From positions 1,984,001 through 2,048,000 of the forward strand of contig NZ_AP025144.1 in assembly GCF_019977755.1 (NCBI RefSeq): a stretch of 64,000 nucleotides of DNA. Direction: 5' to 3'. Positions 46,079 to 55,011 of this stretch are shown piece by piece. Every line of letters begins with the position of its first letter. Within the stretch, counting starts at the first letter, position 1. Under the pieces are notes generated by a model. That model saw nothing but the letters and a program-made list of their open reading frames with translations. It had not been told where the DNA came from and made no database searches. The position numbers were made by a program, and so were the translations under genes. Source of the stretch: Vibrio penaeicida (GTDB taxonomy: Bacteria > Pseudomonadota > Gammaproteobacteria > Enterobacterales > Vibrionaceae).

Positions 46079-46747
46079 TTATGAAAGTAATGAGATTGCA
46101 TCATAAGCGGTGTAGCCCCCATACGCTAATAAGAGAAGAGCCCCGCACTGGCGAAAAATTTCGTTTCTTTGCCACTTTTGAAACTTAACGGCACTTAAAC
46201 CAACCAATAACATGGCAGGTAGGGTACCTAAGCCAAATGCAAACATAATAAGTGCACCATCTAAAGCACTACCGGAAACCGCCGCCCACGTTAAGGTTGA
46301 GTAAACCAATCCACAAGGCAACCATCCCCATACAAAACCGAATGGAAATGCGTGAAGTGGCGAACGCAAGGGGAGAAGCTTTTTCCCCACAGGTGAAACA
46401 AATTTCCATACACCTTGGCCCAGCTTCTCTATTACCAATAAGCCTTGCCACCACTTTGCGATATACAAGGCCAGTAAAATCATGAATGCGGCGGAAACTA
46501 ACCGTAGATAGGTCAGCGCTAGATTGAAGTCAGAAAACTGAGCGATAGATGAAATGGCACCGCCAATAATTGCTCCGGTAAAGGCATAAGATGATAGGCG
46601 ACCTAAGTTATAAAACAGCGTGATGAGCAGTGTTCGAGAGGCGTTGGGGTTTCCTACGGCAACGGCAGAAGCAATGCCGCCACACATTCCCATACAGTGC
46701 CCAGCACCAAGAACTCCAATCAACAATGCCCCTAACCAATCTGCCAT
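46079..46747 (-). CDS. TauE/SafE-family membrane protein of the cbb3 locus
   Basis: A 222-residue inner-membrane protein with about six helices. It begins LGALLIGVLGAGHCMGMCGG, where the H-C-M-x-M-C set resembles a metal-binding motif, and contains GFVWGWLPCGLVYSTLTWA. This family (sulfite exporter TauE/SafE-like, COG2836) is a standard companion of ccoGHIS clusters, and a role in copper handling for the oxidase is suspected. It lies seven bases past ccoS, so it ends the same operon. Confidence 0.85.
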   Translation of the reverse strand: MADWLGALLIGVLGAGHCMGMCGGIASAVAVGNPNASRTLLITLFYNLGRLSSYAFTGAIIGGAISSIAQFSDFNLALTYLRLVSAAFMILLALYIAKWWQGLLVIEKLGQGVWKFVSPVGKKLLPLRSPLHAFPFGFVWGWLPCGLVYSTLTWAAVSGSALDGALIMFAFGLGTLPAMLLVGLSAVKFQKWQRNEIFRQCGALLLLAYGGYTAYDAISLLS

Positions 46748-46754
46748 TTAAGAA

Positions 46755-46943
46755 TTACTCTGGGTCGGTGTTGTGTGGCTTCGGCTTGGCATTTTCATGC
46801 ATTTCATCTTCATCGAACAAAATGTTGTGCCCTTGACGTTCCAAATCTTCAAACTGTTCGCTTTTTACTGCCCATAAGAAAACCGCAACAGCTAAGCATA
46901 CAAGCAGTATTGCAATGGGGATAAGAATATAAAGACTAGCCAT
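46755..46943 (-). CDS. ccoS: Cytochrome oxidase maturation protein CcoS
   Basis: A 62-residue protein with a single transmembrane helix (LYILIPIAILLVCLAVAVFLW) and the family segment AVKSEQFEDLERQGHNIL plus an acidic tail. CcoS is needed to insert haem and copper into cbb3 oxidase. The ATG at 46943 lies in the last codons of ccoI (eight-base overlap); the longer frame to 47006 is not expected to be used. Confidence 0.9.
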   Translation of the reverse strand: MASLYILIPIAILLVCLAVAVFLWAVKSEQFEDLERQGHNILFDEDEMHENAKPKPHNTDPE

Positions 46944-49308
46944 TTTCTTTAAGCAACCTGAGTGAGTTGGTAACAACGATGATTGAACTGGCAGACATTC
47001 CAACAACGGCGATATAAGGTGCTACGAGTCCAGCTACCGCTAAAGGCAATATCAATAAGTTATATCCTAGCGACCATGCAAGGTTTTCCCTAATAATTTT
47101 GCGTGTTTTGAGGGCAAGTAAACGTGCTTCAATCAATTTATCAAGTTTATCCCCTAACAACACCATATCAGCTGAAGACTTAGCGACATCAGCACCGCCT
47201 CCCATTGCTACTGAAAGGTGAGCACCAGCAAGGGTAGGTGCGTCGTTAATACCATCACCTATCATCAGAGAAACCTCATGATCCTTGAGTGTTGACAAGA
47301 ACTCCAGTTTCTCTTGTGGGCTGGCGCTGGCTACCACAGATTCAATCCCCATTGCGTTGGCAACAGGTTGTGCATTATTCAAAGAGTCGCCCGTAAGGAG
47401 GGTCGTTTTAATTCCCGCCTCTGCTAATTTAGAAATAAGTACTTGGCTTTGCTCACGGATAGGATCGTGATAGTAGAAAGTAGCCACGTGAGAATCATTG
47501 ACAGATAGATACACACACGGTTGTTTCGACTCGACTTCTTGCCCCAATACAAAATTCGCACTTCCGATTTTGCAAGATTGCCCCTTGTATAGACCAACAA
47601 TGCCGAAGCCAATTTTATTTTCGACTTGATCCACTTCGATTGTTTTATCTGAAAACGCTTTAAATGCCTTAGCAATAGGGTGGTTTGCATGATTCTCTAG
47701 TGAAGCCGCAATCGCTAGACATTCCTCTTCAGAGAAATGGTTACTAGTAACTTCGGTGCGATCTATCTGAATATTTCCTTCTGTTAGGGTACCTGTTTTA
47801 TCAACAACCAAATGATTGACTTTACACAGAGTTTCAAACACGTGCCCTTTGCGAAGAAGAATCCCTAAATTTCCCATACGAGAGGTGGCACATGTGATCG
47901 CAGTAGGGGTGGCAAGTGAAAGCGCACAAGGGCAGGTTGCAACAAGCACAGCCAGCATGATCCAGAAAGCGTCCTCTGGTTTTGCTTGATGCCAATAAGC
48001 CCATGTACAAGCCGCGACAATCAGAATGACGGCAACAAAGTATCGAGCGACAACATCCGCAACTTGCGCAATCTTAGGCTTAGACATTTGAGCTTCATCT
48101 TGCAGCCTGACTATATTGGAGATCATCGAATTTGCTTTACTGGTATTCACTTCCAATTCAAACGACTCTTCGCCGTTCAACGTACCTGCGAACACCGTGT
48201 CGCCTTGCTTCTTCACGACTGGAATGGATTCACCAGTTAACATAGATTCGTCAATATGTACGCGACCTTTTAAGATAATGCCATCTGCGGGAACGTGCTC
48301 TCCGGGCAACACTCTTACCTGATCGCCGATCGTTAACGTTTTAACTGGAACTTGGGTGCCATCCAACTTCGTTGCCATTGAGGGAATAAGTTTCAGTAAA
48401 TTAGCACTTGCCGCTGCTGCTTTTCTTCTTGCTCGCATTTCCAAAAAACGTCCGAGTAGCAAGAAGAAGGTAAACATGGTGATTGATTCAAAAAAGACTT
48501 CACCTTGCTCTGTCACCGTCGCGACCAAACTTGCCACATAGGCAAAGATAAGGGCGATAGAGACTGGAACATCCATACCCAGCGTTCGCCCTTTTAAGCT
48601 ACGCCACGCATTTAAGTAAAACGGAAGTGCAGAATAAAGCAGAACGGGAGTAGCAAATATCAAGCTCACAACACGGAAGTACTGTTTGAATTCTGCATCT
48701 AAATCACCGAACACTTCCAAGTACAGTGCAACGGCTAGCATCATTACCTGCATGGTGGCTAAACCAGCGATGCCAAGCCGGTAAAGATACTGTTTCATCG
48801 CACGGTGATAAGACGCTTCTTGTTGGTCCGCTTCAAATGGCGCTGCTTTGTACCCTAATTGGTGTACAGTTGCCAACAAATCACTCAGCTTAGCTTGAGT
48901 CTTATCCCACGCTAAAATGGCACGGTTCGTGGTGGTATTCACTCGAATAGAGAGTACACCGGATTGATTAACTAGCTGTTTTTCAATGAGCCATGCGCAA
49001 GCGGCACAAGATACCCCCTCAAGTGACAATGTCACCTCTGATTGGTGTTCTGACTGGCGAACAAATTCAGATTGAACTTCTTCGTTGTCATAGTGGATGA
49101 GGTTTCTAAGCTGCTCTGGAACCAGATCAGCTTTTTCAGCTGGTGCCGTTCTATATTGGTAGTAGGAAACGAGCCCGCTTTCAACAATGGTTTGAGCAAC
49201 AGATTCGCAACCTGGGCAGCACATTTCACGTTCTTGCCCTAAAATTTCGACTTTAAAATCAGTGTTGGCTGGTACATCTTCACCGCAGTGGTAACACTCT
49301 TTTGTCAT
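46936..49308 (-). CDS. ccoI: Copper-transporting P-type ATPase CcoI (FixI)
   Basis: A 790-residue inner-membrane ATPase that exports copper toward the periplasmic assembly path of cbb3 oxidase. The N-terminus carries a Cys-rich knuckle (CYHCGEDV, CCPGC) and a heavy-metal-associated domain with CAAC (about 100-165). Eight helices follow, with TGES, the CPC metal site in VATCPCALSLATP, the phosphorylation site DKTGTLTEGN and the hinge GDGINDAPTLAGA. It overlaps ccoS at its end and follows ccoH by four bases. Confidence 0.95.
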   Translation of the reverse strand: MTKECYHCGEDVPANTDFKVEILGQEREMCCPGCESVAQTIVESGLVSYYQYRTAPAEKADLVPEQLRNLIHYDNEEVQSEFVRQSEHQSEVTLSLEGVSCAACAWLIEKQLVNQSGVLSIRVNTTTNRAILAWDKTQAKLSDLLATVHQLGYKAAPFEADQQEASYHRAMKQYLYRLGIAGLATMQVMMLAVALYLEVFGDLDAEFKQYFRVVSLIFATPVLLYSALPFYLNAWRSLKGRTLGMDVPVSIALIFAYVASLVATVTEQGEVFFESITMFTFFLLLGRFLEMRARRKAAAASANLLKLIPSMATKLDGTQVPVKTLTIGDQVRVLPGEHVPADGIILKGRVHIDESMLTGESIPVVKKQGDTVFAGTLNGEESFELEVNTSKANSMISNIVRLQDEAQMSKPKIAQVADVVARYFVAVILIVAACTWAYWHQAKPEDAFWIMLAVLVATCPCALSLATPTAITCATSRMGNLGILLRKGHVFETLCKVNHLVVDKTGTLTEGNIQIDRTEVTSNHFSEEECLAIAASLENHANHPIAKAFKAFSDKTIEVDQVENKIGFGIVGLYKGQSCKIGSANFVLGQEVESKQPCVYLSVNDSHVATFYYHDPIREQSQVLISKLAEAGIKTTLLTGDSLNNAQPVANAMGIESVVASASPQEKLEFLSTLKDHEVSLMIGDGINDAPTLAGAHLSVAMGGGADVAKSSADMVLLGDKLDKLIEARLLALKTRKIIRENLAWSLGYNLLILPLAVAGLVAPYIAVVGMSASSIIVVTNSLRLLKENG

Positions 49309-49312
49309 TAAT

Positions 49313-49792
49313 TTAATTACCCAATTGCGTCGGTGATTGTGATGGGAAAGTCACTTTGCCTTGAATTAGCCACTCTTTATTGTGTGGTTCTACTTCAACA
49401 AACCAAGGGCCTTCAATCTCGTTATCTAAATTGATTGCATACTGGCCTAAGGCATTAGCCGATAATGTTTGAGAAAAGTCTCGGTCTGCGAGCGTTCGGT
49501 GCGAAAATGTCACCACCAAAGCAGGGAAGTGCTCAAGTTCACCTTTATCAAAATCGATAATAATACGATTGGAGCTGGTAGAGACATTAGCCGATAAGCT
49601 GAGATCCCGAGCAGAGTTCTGCTTTGAGATATCAATGTTGATGCCTTTGCCTTTTTTATAGTAATCCTCGGCAACCAGCGAAACTGAGTTTTTTGAAAAA
49701 ATACCAAGTGTGACAAAACTTGCCACAACGACGGTAGCTGGAAGCGCGATCAGAAACCACGGCCAAAATTGTTTATACCAAGGCTGTACCAT
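49313..49792 (-). CDS. ccoH: Cytochrome oxidase maturation protein CcoH (FixH)
   Basis: A 159-residue protein with one N-terminal transmembrane helix (PWFLIALPATVVVASFVTLG) and the family motif SVSLVAEDYYKKGKGINIDI. The periplasmic beta domain ends GPWFVEVEPHNKEWLIQGKV. It is needed for assembly of active cbb3 oxidase. It begins a second transcription unit after the ccoP terminator. Confidence 0.9.
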   Translation of the reverse strand: MVQPWYKQFWPWFLIALPATVVVASFVTLGIFSKNSVSLVAEDYYKKGKGINIDISKQNSARDLSLSANVSTSSNRIIIDFDKGELEHFPALVVTFSHRTLADRDFSQTLSANALGQYAINLDNEIEGPWFVEVEPHNKEWLIQGKVTFPSQSPTQLGN

Positions 49793-49837
49793 AGAAAAGT
49801 TCTCAATAACGGAATGTAGAATTAACTTATAGAAAAG

Positions 49838-49860
49838 ACAGCCCCTTGGGTAGGGGCTGT
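49838..49860 (-). terminator. Terminator-like hairpin after ccoNOQP
   Basis: ACAGCCCCT and AGGGGCTGT form a 9-bp stem around TGGGT. On the minus strand it runs into TCTTTTCT. It separates the oxidase structural genes from ccoHIS. Confidence 0.7.
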
Positions 49861-49871
49861 ATAGGATTGTA

Positions 49872-50846
49872 CTATTTGCCTGAGTTACTCAAGCTCCAAA
49901 CGTAAGCGGAAACAAGTTGAACCTTATCTTCACCTAGAATGTCTTTCCATGCAGGCATCACACCTTGACGACCGTACATAACCGTCTCTGTGATGTCGGC
50001 ACGCGTTTCACCGAACAGCCACACTTGGTCTGTTAGGTCTGGCGCACCAAACGCAGGGTTTCCTTTACCGTCCGTACCATGACAGGCAGCACATGCAGCA
50101 AAGCGAGCTTTACCTGCCGCCGCTTCACGTGCGTTAACTTTACGACCAGAAAGGCTCAACGTATAAGTTACCACTTCACGTACGCCTTGCTCACCAAAAG
50201 ATTCGCCCCATGCAGGCATAGCACCGATACGACCATTCATAACCGTATTTACGATGGCAGCAGGCTCACCGCCATACAACCAAGCGTTATCCGTAAGGTT
50301 AGGAAAGCCTTTTAGACCACGGGCATCAGAACCATGACATTGCGAACAGTTCTGTAAAAACAAACGCTGACCAACTTTAATCGCTTCTTCATTTTTAGCG
50401 ATTTCAGTAATGTCGCTGAGTTCACCTGCTTCGTTGTAAGCTAGCTTACGGAATGCTTCGCCAAAATAAGCGTCTGCATCATCCAGTTCTTTAGCATATT
50501 GATCCAAGCGCTTTTCTTCTTGCGCTTTAGCAATGCGCTCACGAGACTGCTGAACAGTGGTCACTGTTTGATCGGAGCTTTGCCACCCCAACAATCCTTT
50601 GTAGCTGCCCAAACCTGGAAATAGCGCCAAGTAAATTGCAGCAAACACAAAGGTGCTAATAAACAAATATGTCCACCACTTTGGAAGAGGGTTATTCAGT
50701 TCACGAATACCATCGTATTCGTGCCCCATGTCCACACCTTCTTCTACGCCCATCTTATCTTTAACACACCAGTAAAGAAGGGCAGCACAGCCTAGCAACG
50801 TGCCTACGGTAATAATAATTACCCAGAGACTCCAAAAAGTACTCAT
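49872..50846 (-). CDS. ccoP: cbb3 oxidase dihaem cytochrome c subunit
   Basis: A 324-residue membrane-anchored subunit that takes electrons from soluble cytochrome c. It has an N-terminal pair of helices (IIITVGTLLGCAALLYWCV; TYLFISTFVFAAIYLALFPG) and two haem c sites, CSQCH and CAACH, each with a downstream Met ligand (GAMPAWG, GVMPAWK). Its ATG shares a base with the ccoQ stop. Confidence 0.95.
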   Translation of the reverse strand: MSTFWSLWVIIITVGTLLGCAALLYWCVKDKMGVEEGVDMGHEYDGIRELNNPLPKWWTYLFISTFVFAAIYLALFPGLGSYKGLLGWQSSDQTVTTVQQSRERIAKAQEEKRLDQYAKELDDADAYFGEAFRKLAYNEAGELSDITEIAKNEEAIKVGQRLFLQNCSQCHGSDARGLKGFPNLTDNAWLYGGEPAAIVNTVMNGRIGAMPAWGESFGEQGVREVVTYTLSLSGRKVNAREAAAGKARFAACAACHGTDGKGNPAFGAPDLTDQVWLFGETRADITETVMYGRQGVMPAWKDILGEDKVQLVSAYVWSLSNSGK

Positions 50847-51019
50847 TATTTGGTCACTCCTTCTTTCTCTTCAGAGGGCTCTTGCTCGTCAGCGAAGACT
50901 AGATTAGCGGCTTCGTCGAAGCGAGCTTTACGGCTTTTACCGTAAGCCCACCACACGACACCAAGAAAGCTAACGAACAACACTATGGTCCATGTACTAT
51001 GAATAGTACCGATATCCAT
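50846..51019 (-). CDS. ccoQ: cbb3 oxidase subunit CcoQ (FixQ)
   Basis: A 57-residue membrane protein starting MDIGTIHSTWTIVLFVSFLG, with one helix to about residue 26 (VVWWAYGKSRK), then an acidic cytoplasmic tail. The position between ccoO and ccoP, size and helix identify it as CcoQ, which stabilises the oxidase. Stop TAA and the ccoP ATG overlap (TAATG). Confidence 0.92.
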   Translation of the reverse strand: MDIGTIHSTWTIVLFVSFLGVVWWAYGKSRKARFDEAANLVFADEQEPSEEKEGVTK

Positions 51020-51028
51020 ATATCCCCC

Positions 51029-51649
51029 TTACTTCATTGCGTGACCAAGAGATTGAAGGTAAGCAATGATGGCATCCATCTCTGTTTTACCTTCTACTTC
51101 TTGTTTTGCATTTGCGATCTGATCATCCGTGTAAGGAACGCCAAATTGATCGCGGAAAATGGTCAGTTTTTTCTGAGTCAGCTTGCCGTCTAAAACGTTT
51201 TCTTCCAACCAAGGGAAGCCAGGCATGTTGGACTCAGGAACGAGCTCTCGCGGATCAATTAAGTGAACGCGATGCCACTCATCTGAGTAACGACCACCGA
51301 CACGAGCCAAGTCTGGTCCTGTACGTTTTGACCCCCAAAGGAATGGGTGCTCCCAAACACTTTCACCCGCTACGGAATAGTGACCGTAACGCTCGGTTTC
51401 TGCGCGGAATGGACGAATCATCTGGCTATGACATACGTTACATCCTTCACGGATGTAGATATCACGACCTTCCATTTCCAGCGCTGTGTATGGGCGCAAG
51501 TTTTGAACTGGCTTAGTCGTCTGGTCTTGGAAAATCAACGGTGTAATTTCCACCAAAGCCCCAAGGCTGATTGCAAATACGATCAAAATGGCAAGAAGAC
51601 CTACGTTCTTCTCTACAATTTCATGACGGTTATTTGAATTCGAACTCAT
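51029..51649 (-). CDS. ccoO: cbb3 oxidase monohaem cytochrome c subunit
   Basis: A 206-residue subunit with an N-terminal helix ([20 protein letters not shown]) and one haem c site (CNVCHSQ, in [19 protein letters not shown]). It forms the electron path from CcoP to CcoN. The structural order N-O-Q-P is complete. Confidence 0.95.
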   Translation of the reverse strand: MSSNSNNRHEIVEKNVGLLAILIVFAISLGALVEITPLIFQDQTTKPVQNLRPYTALEMEGRDIYIREGCNVCHSQMIRPFRAETERYGHYSVAGESVWEHPFLWGSKRTGPDLARVGGRYSDEWHRVHLIDPRELVPESNMPGFPWLEENVLDGKLTQKKLTIFRDQFGVPYTDDQIANAKQEVEGKTEMDAIIAYLQSLGHAMK

Positions 51650-51661
51650 TAGTCAATCTCC

Positions 51662-53089
51662 TTATGCCGGTTGAGCAACAGCTTTTAAGCTGTCTTTAGG
51701 GGCAGTGATTGTCTTATAAGCGTTGTATGCCATTAGGAACATACCAGCCAAGAAGATGAAACCACCAAGGAAACGAACAAAGTAGAACGGGTAAGACTGC
51801 TCTACAGATTCAACGAAACTGTAAGTCAATGTACCGTCGGAGTTAACTGCACGCCACATCAGACCTTGCATAACACCAGAAATCCACATCGCTACGATAT
51901 AGAGAACCGTACCAATTGTTGCCAACCAGAAATGCGTGTTGATCAAGCTAACAGAGTACATACGCTCTTGACCGAACAGTTTAGGGATTAGGTGATAAAC
52001 GGAACCAATAGATACCATTGCAACCCAACCTAATGCACCGGAGTGTACGTGACCGATAGTCCAATCGGTGTAGTGAGACAACGCATTAACCGTTTTGATT
52101 GACATCATCGGTCCTTCGAACGTTGACATGCCGTAGAAAGACAATGAAACAATCAAGAATCGAAGAATAGGGTCATGACGGAGTTTATGCCATGCACCAG
52201 AAAGCGTCATGATACCGTTGATCATGCCACCCCAAGACGGAGCAAACAAAACCAAAGACATCACCATACCTAAAGACTGAGTCCAGTCAGGTAGGGCAGT
52301 GTAATGCAAGTGGTGGGGACCAGCCCAGATATAGAGGGAAACTAACGCCCAGAAGTGAACGATAGATAAACGGTATGAATAAACTGGTCTCTCAGCTTGT
52401 TTAGGAACAAAGTAATACATCATTCCCAAGAAGCCAGCAGTAAGAAGGAACCCTACCGCGTTGTGACCGTACCACCATTGAACCATGGCATCGACGGCAC
52501 CAGAGTAAATAGAATAAGATTTACCCATAGAAACTGGGATAACCATACTATTTACAATGTGAAGAACTGCTACGGTAATGATAAAGGCACCGAAGAACCA
52601 GTTCGCCACATAAATGTGAGAGGTCTTTCGCTTTATAAGCGTACCGAAGAAGACCACCGCATAAGCAACCCAAACTAGGGCAATTGCGATGTCGATAGGC
52701 CATTCTAGCTCTGCGTATTCTTTACCAGAGGTGTAACCCAAAGGTAAGGTAATTGCAGCGGCTAAAATAATTGCCTGCCATCCCCAAAAGGTGAAGGCGA
52801 CAAGAGGACCACCAAATAAACGAGTTTGACACGTACGCTGCACAACGTAATAAGACGTTGCAAACAGTGCACTGGTACCAAACGCAAAAATAACCGCATT
52901 AGTATGCAGGGGACGTAAGCGACTGTACGTCAACCACGGCGTATCAAAGTTTAGCTGTGGCCAGACTAATTGAGCGGCAATCAAAACACCAACAGCCATT
53001 CCGACAATTCCCCAAAGTATGGTAACTAAGGTAAACTGACGCACGACTGTATAGTTGTAGTTTTGTTCTAGCTGCTTTTCTTGGCTCAT
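51662..53089 (-). CDS. ccoN: cbb3 cytochrome c oxidase catalytic subunit
   Basis: A haem-copper oxidase subunit (475 residues, about 12 helices) that reduces oxygen to water with high affinity and pumps protons. Haem and copper histidines lie in [43 protein letters not shown] and [17 protein letters not shown] 53089 is preferred over 53095 because GGAAG then lies seven bases upstream. It is the first gene of the oxidase operon and is expected to be induced at low oxygen, although I found no good FNR box in its 254-base leader. Confidence 0.95.
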   Translation of the reverse strand: MSQEKQLEQNYNYTVVRQFTLVTILWGIVGMAVGVLIAAQLVWPQLNFDTPWLTYSRLRPLHTNAVIFAFGTSALFATSYYVVQRTCQTRLFGGPLVAFTFWGWQAIILAAAITLPLGYTSGKEYAELEWPIDIAIALVWVAYAVVFFGTLIKRKTSHIYVANWFFGAFIITVAVLHIVNSMVIPVSMGKSYSIYSGAVDAMVQWWYGHNAVGFLLTAGFLGMMYYFVPKQAERPVYSYRLSIVHFWALVSLYIWAGPHHLHYTALPDWTQSLGMVMSLVLFAPSWGGMINGIMTLSGAWHKLRHDPILRFLIVSLSFYGMSTFEGPMMSIKTVNALSHYTDWTIGHVHSGALGWVAMVSIGSVYHLIPKLFGQERMYSVSLINTHFWLATIGTVLYIVAMWISGVMQGLMWRAVNSDGTLTYSFVESVEQSYPFYFVRFLGGFIFLAGMFLMAYNAYKTITAPKDSLKAVAQPA

Positions 53090-53136
53090 TTGCATGCTTC
53101 CAAATTTTTTTAATTAACTACACTTTTACTTCCAAC

Positions 53137-53150
53137 ACGACATATGTCGT
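53137..53150. promoter_or_regulatory. Perfect palindrome upstream of ccoN
   Basis: ACGACATATGTCGT is a 14-base perfect palindrome 48 bases before the ccoN start, in the divergent region shared with the 53350 gene. It is likely a dimer binding site; the protein is unknown. Confidence 0.4.
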
Positions 53151-53349
53151 AATGCCACCAAATCGGTCGAGGAATTGTCGTTTTTTCATACTGTTAATTC
53201 CTTTTAACGATTTTAATAAAAAGCGGCATTTTCAATGTGCCACTATACTGGAACTAACAATTCAATGACAGGAAATTAACCTCACTTACACTCCGGTCAT
53301 TCAACTAATTGTTAAAAATTTGAAGTTTGTTACATAGAGGAAATCTTCA

Positions 53350-53709
53350 ATGCCTGCGCAAAAATTAACGCCAGCCCGAATCGCTCAAATTGTTGTCATG
53401 TTATTGATTTTAATAGCAGCATTTACCTGGCGCACACTTGATCAAGATCAAGGTAACATTGTTAAATGTATGGTTAAGACCTGTCACTTTTCATTAAACA
53501 ATCAGGCGTTCGAAATACACTTCACCGAACACAACAACTATATTGTAGGCGACTCTGAACAGTTTCGCGTCTCCATTAATAACACTATTATTAATCCGGA
53601 TATAAATACCAAAAGTTGGTTATTTAATAAACACGACAAATACGATCACATTTTAATTACAAATAAGCAGAATGGGGATTATGTGAAGGTCATTCACAAA
53701 GAAAAATAG
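53350..53709 (+). CDS. Small membrane-anchored protein, unknown
   Basis: A 119-residue protein with one N-terminal helix (IAQIVVMLLILIAAFTW) and a polar, probably periplasmic domain with two Cys (VKCMVKTCHF). It is divergent from ccoN and upstream of the FIST-protein gene. A ribosome site (AGAGG) precedes the ATG. I recognise no family beyond its conserved place near the cbb3 locus of Vibrio. Confidence 0.65.
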   Translation: MPAQKLTPARIAQIVVMLLILIAAFTWRTLDQDQGNIVKCMVKTCHFSLNNQAFEIHFTEHNNYIVGDSEQFRVSINNTIINPDINTKSWLFNKHDKYDHILITNKQNGDYVKVIHKEK

Positions 53710-53811
53710 GGGACACACTTTATTGAGCAAATGGTAATAAATAGATGCGGTGAGTGATTTATTAATGTATAAAACAACTTAAAACTAGTCACTTGTTTCA
53801 TACTCCAAAAA

Positions 53812-55011
53812 ATGAAGTTGATTACCGCTTTTTCCCATCAAGAAGACATATCAGAAGCGATTCAAGATTTGAATTCACAAATCCCGCCAGAGCTCAATCC
53901 ATCTCTGGCGCTTTGTTATTTCACTGAAGAGTATTCAGCCGAAACATTGCGAGTCGCGTTATCGGCACGATTCCCAAATACACCAATTCAAGGTTGCACA
54001 TCTTGTAAAGGGATTCTTACTGAAAAAGGGTTTCATCGAGGTCCAGTCGTCGGTCTAATGCTGATTGAAGACAGCGCTTCTATTTCAGCTTATGGCACAG
54101 CTATTGCCGATACTACCGTCGAAAACGCGGTAAGTAGCACACAAGCCACACTGAGAAAAGCTATTGAAAGCAGTGGCAGAGTGGGTGAGCTGCCTAACTT
54201 AATAATCCTGCACGCTACACCAGGCTTTGAAGAATCAGTTATAGACGCTATCTATCAAGAGTTTGGCACTCTGGTGCCTTTAATCGGAGGAAGCGCTGCA
54301 GATAATGTACTTAAAGGGAATTGGCAAATATTCACATCCCAGGGCACCTCTCATCAAGGCGTATCCATTTCAGTCCTTTATCCCTCTTCGCCATGTGAGA
54401 CGGGGTTTCATACCGGTTACTCCACAACAGGTATTAGCGGCGAGGTGACAAAAGTAGAACACCGCTCTATTCTTGAAATCGACGATCAACCAGCATTGGA
54501 TATTTACCAAAGTTGGTGCTCAACACTTGGCAGCCATATTGTTGATGAAACAAGTCTATTTGCTACAACAAACCTCTACCCATTAGGTAGAATTGTAGGA
54601 AGCGTAGACTACCAACCTATCTACAAACTCTCGCACCCTGTCAAACGGTCTGCAAATGGCGAAGGTATCGAACTATTTACAGAAATAGCAAAAGGCGAGC
54701 GCATTCACTTAATGACAGGCTCTAAAGATCGCTTAATAAACAGGCCAGGGCGTGTCATCCAGCTTACAGGCGACTCATGTATTGACATGGGGGAACCACT
54801 TGGCGCGATAAACATATTCTGTGCCGGCTCTATGCTGCACATAGAAAGCGCAATGGACACGGTTTGCGAACAAGTACACTTAGCTTTGAATAAACAACCA
54901 TTTATATGCCCATTCACCTATGGCGAGCAGGGTCGATTCGAAAGCGACATTAATGCTCACGGAAATTTAATGATTTCTTCGGTTGTATTCCATGAAAACA
55001 AGAGAGCCTAA
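53812..55011 (+). CDS. nosP: FIST-domain sensor protein, NosP-like
   Basis: A 399-residue cytoplasmic protein of FIST-N and FIST-C domains ([27 protein letters not shown]; later [35 protein letters not shown]). FIST proteins of the NosP group bind haem and nitric oxide and inhibit a co-transcribed histidine kinase; in V. cholerae the homologous pair beside the cco operon is NosP/VpsV. Here the stop and next start overlap (TAATG) and the partner is a hybrid kinase, so the same pair is likely. Haem binding cannot be read from the sequence. The ribosome site before ATG 53812 is weak. Confidence 0.8.
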   Translation: MKLITAFSHQEDISEAIQDLNSQIPPELNPSLALCYFTEEYSAETLRVALSARFPNTPIQGCTSCKGILTEKGFHRGPVVGLMLIEDSASISAYGTAIADTTVENAVSSTQATLRKAIESSGRVGELPNLIILHATPGFEESVIDAIYQEFGTLVPLIGGSAADNVLKGNWQIFTSQGTSHQGVSISVLYPSSPCETGFHTGYSTTGISGEVTKVEHRSILEIDDQPALDIYQSWCSTLGSHIVDETSLFATTNLYPLGRIVGSVDYQPIYKLSHPVKRSANGEGIELFTEIAKGERIHLMTGSKDRLINRPGRVIQLTGDSCIDMGEPLGAINIFCAGSMLHIESAMDTVCEQVHLALNKQPFICPFTYGEQGRFESDINAHGNLMISSVVFHENKRA

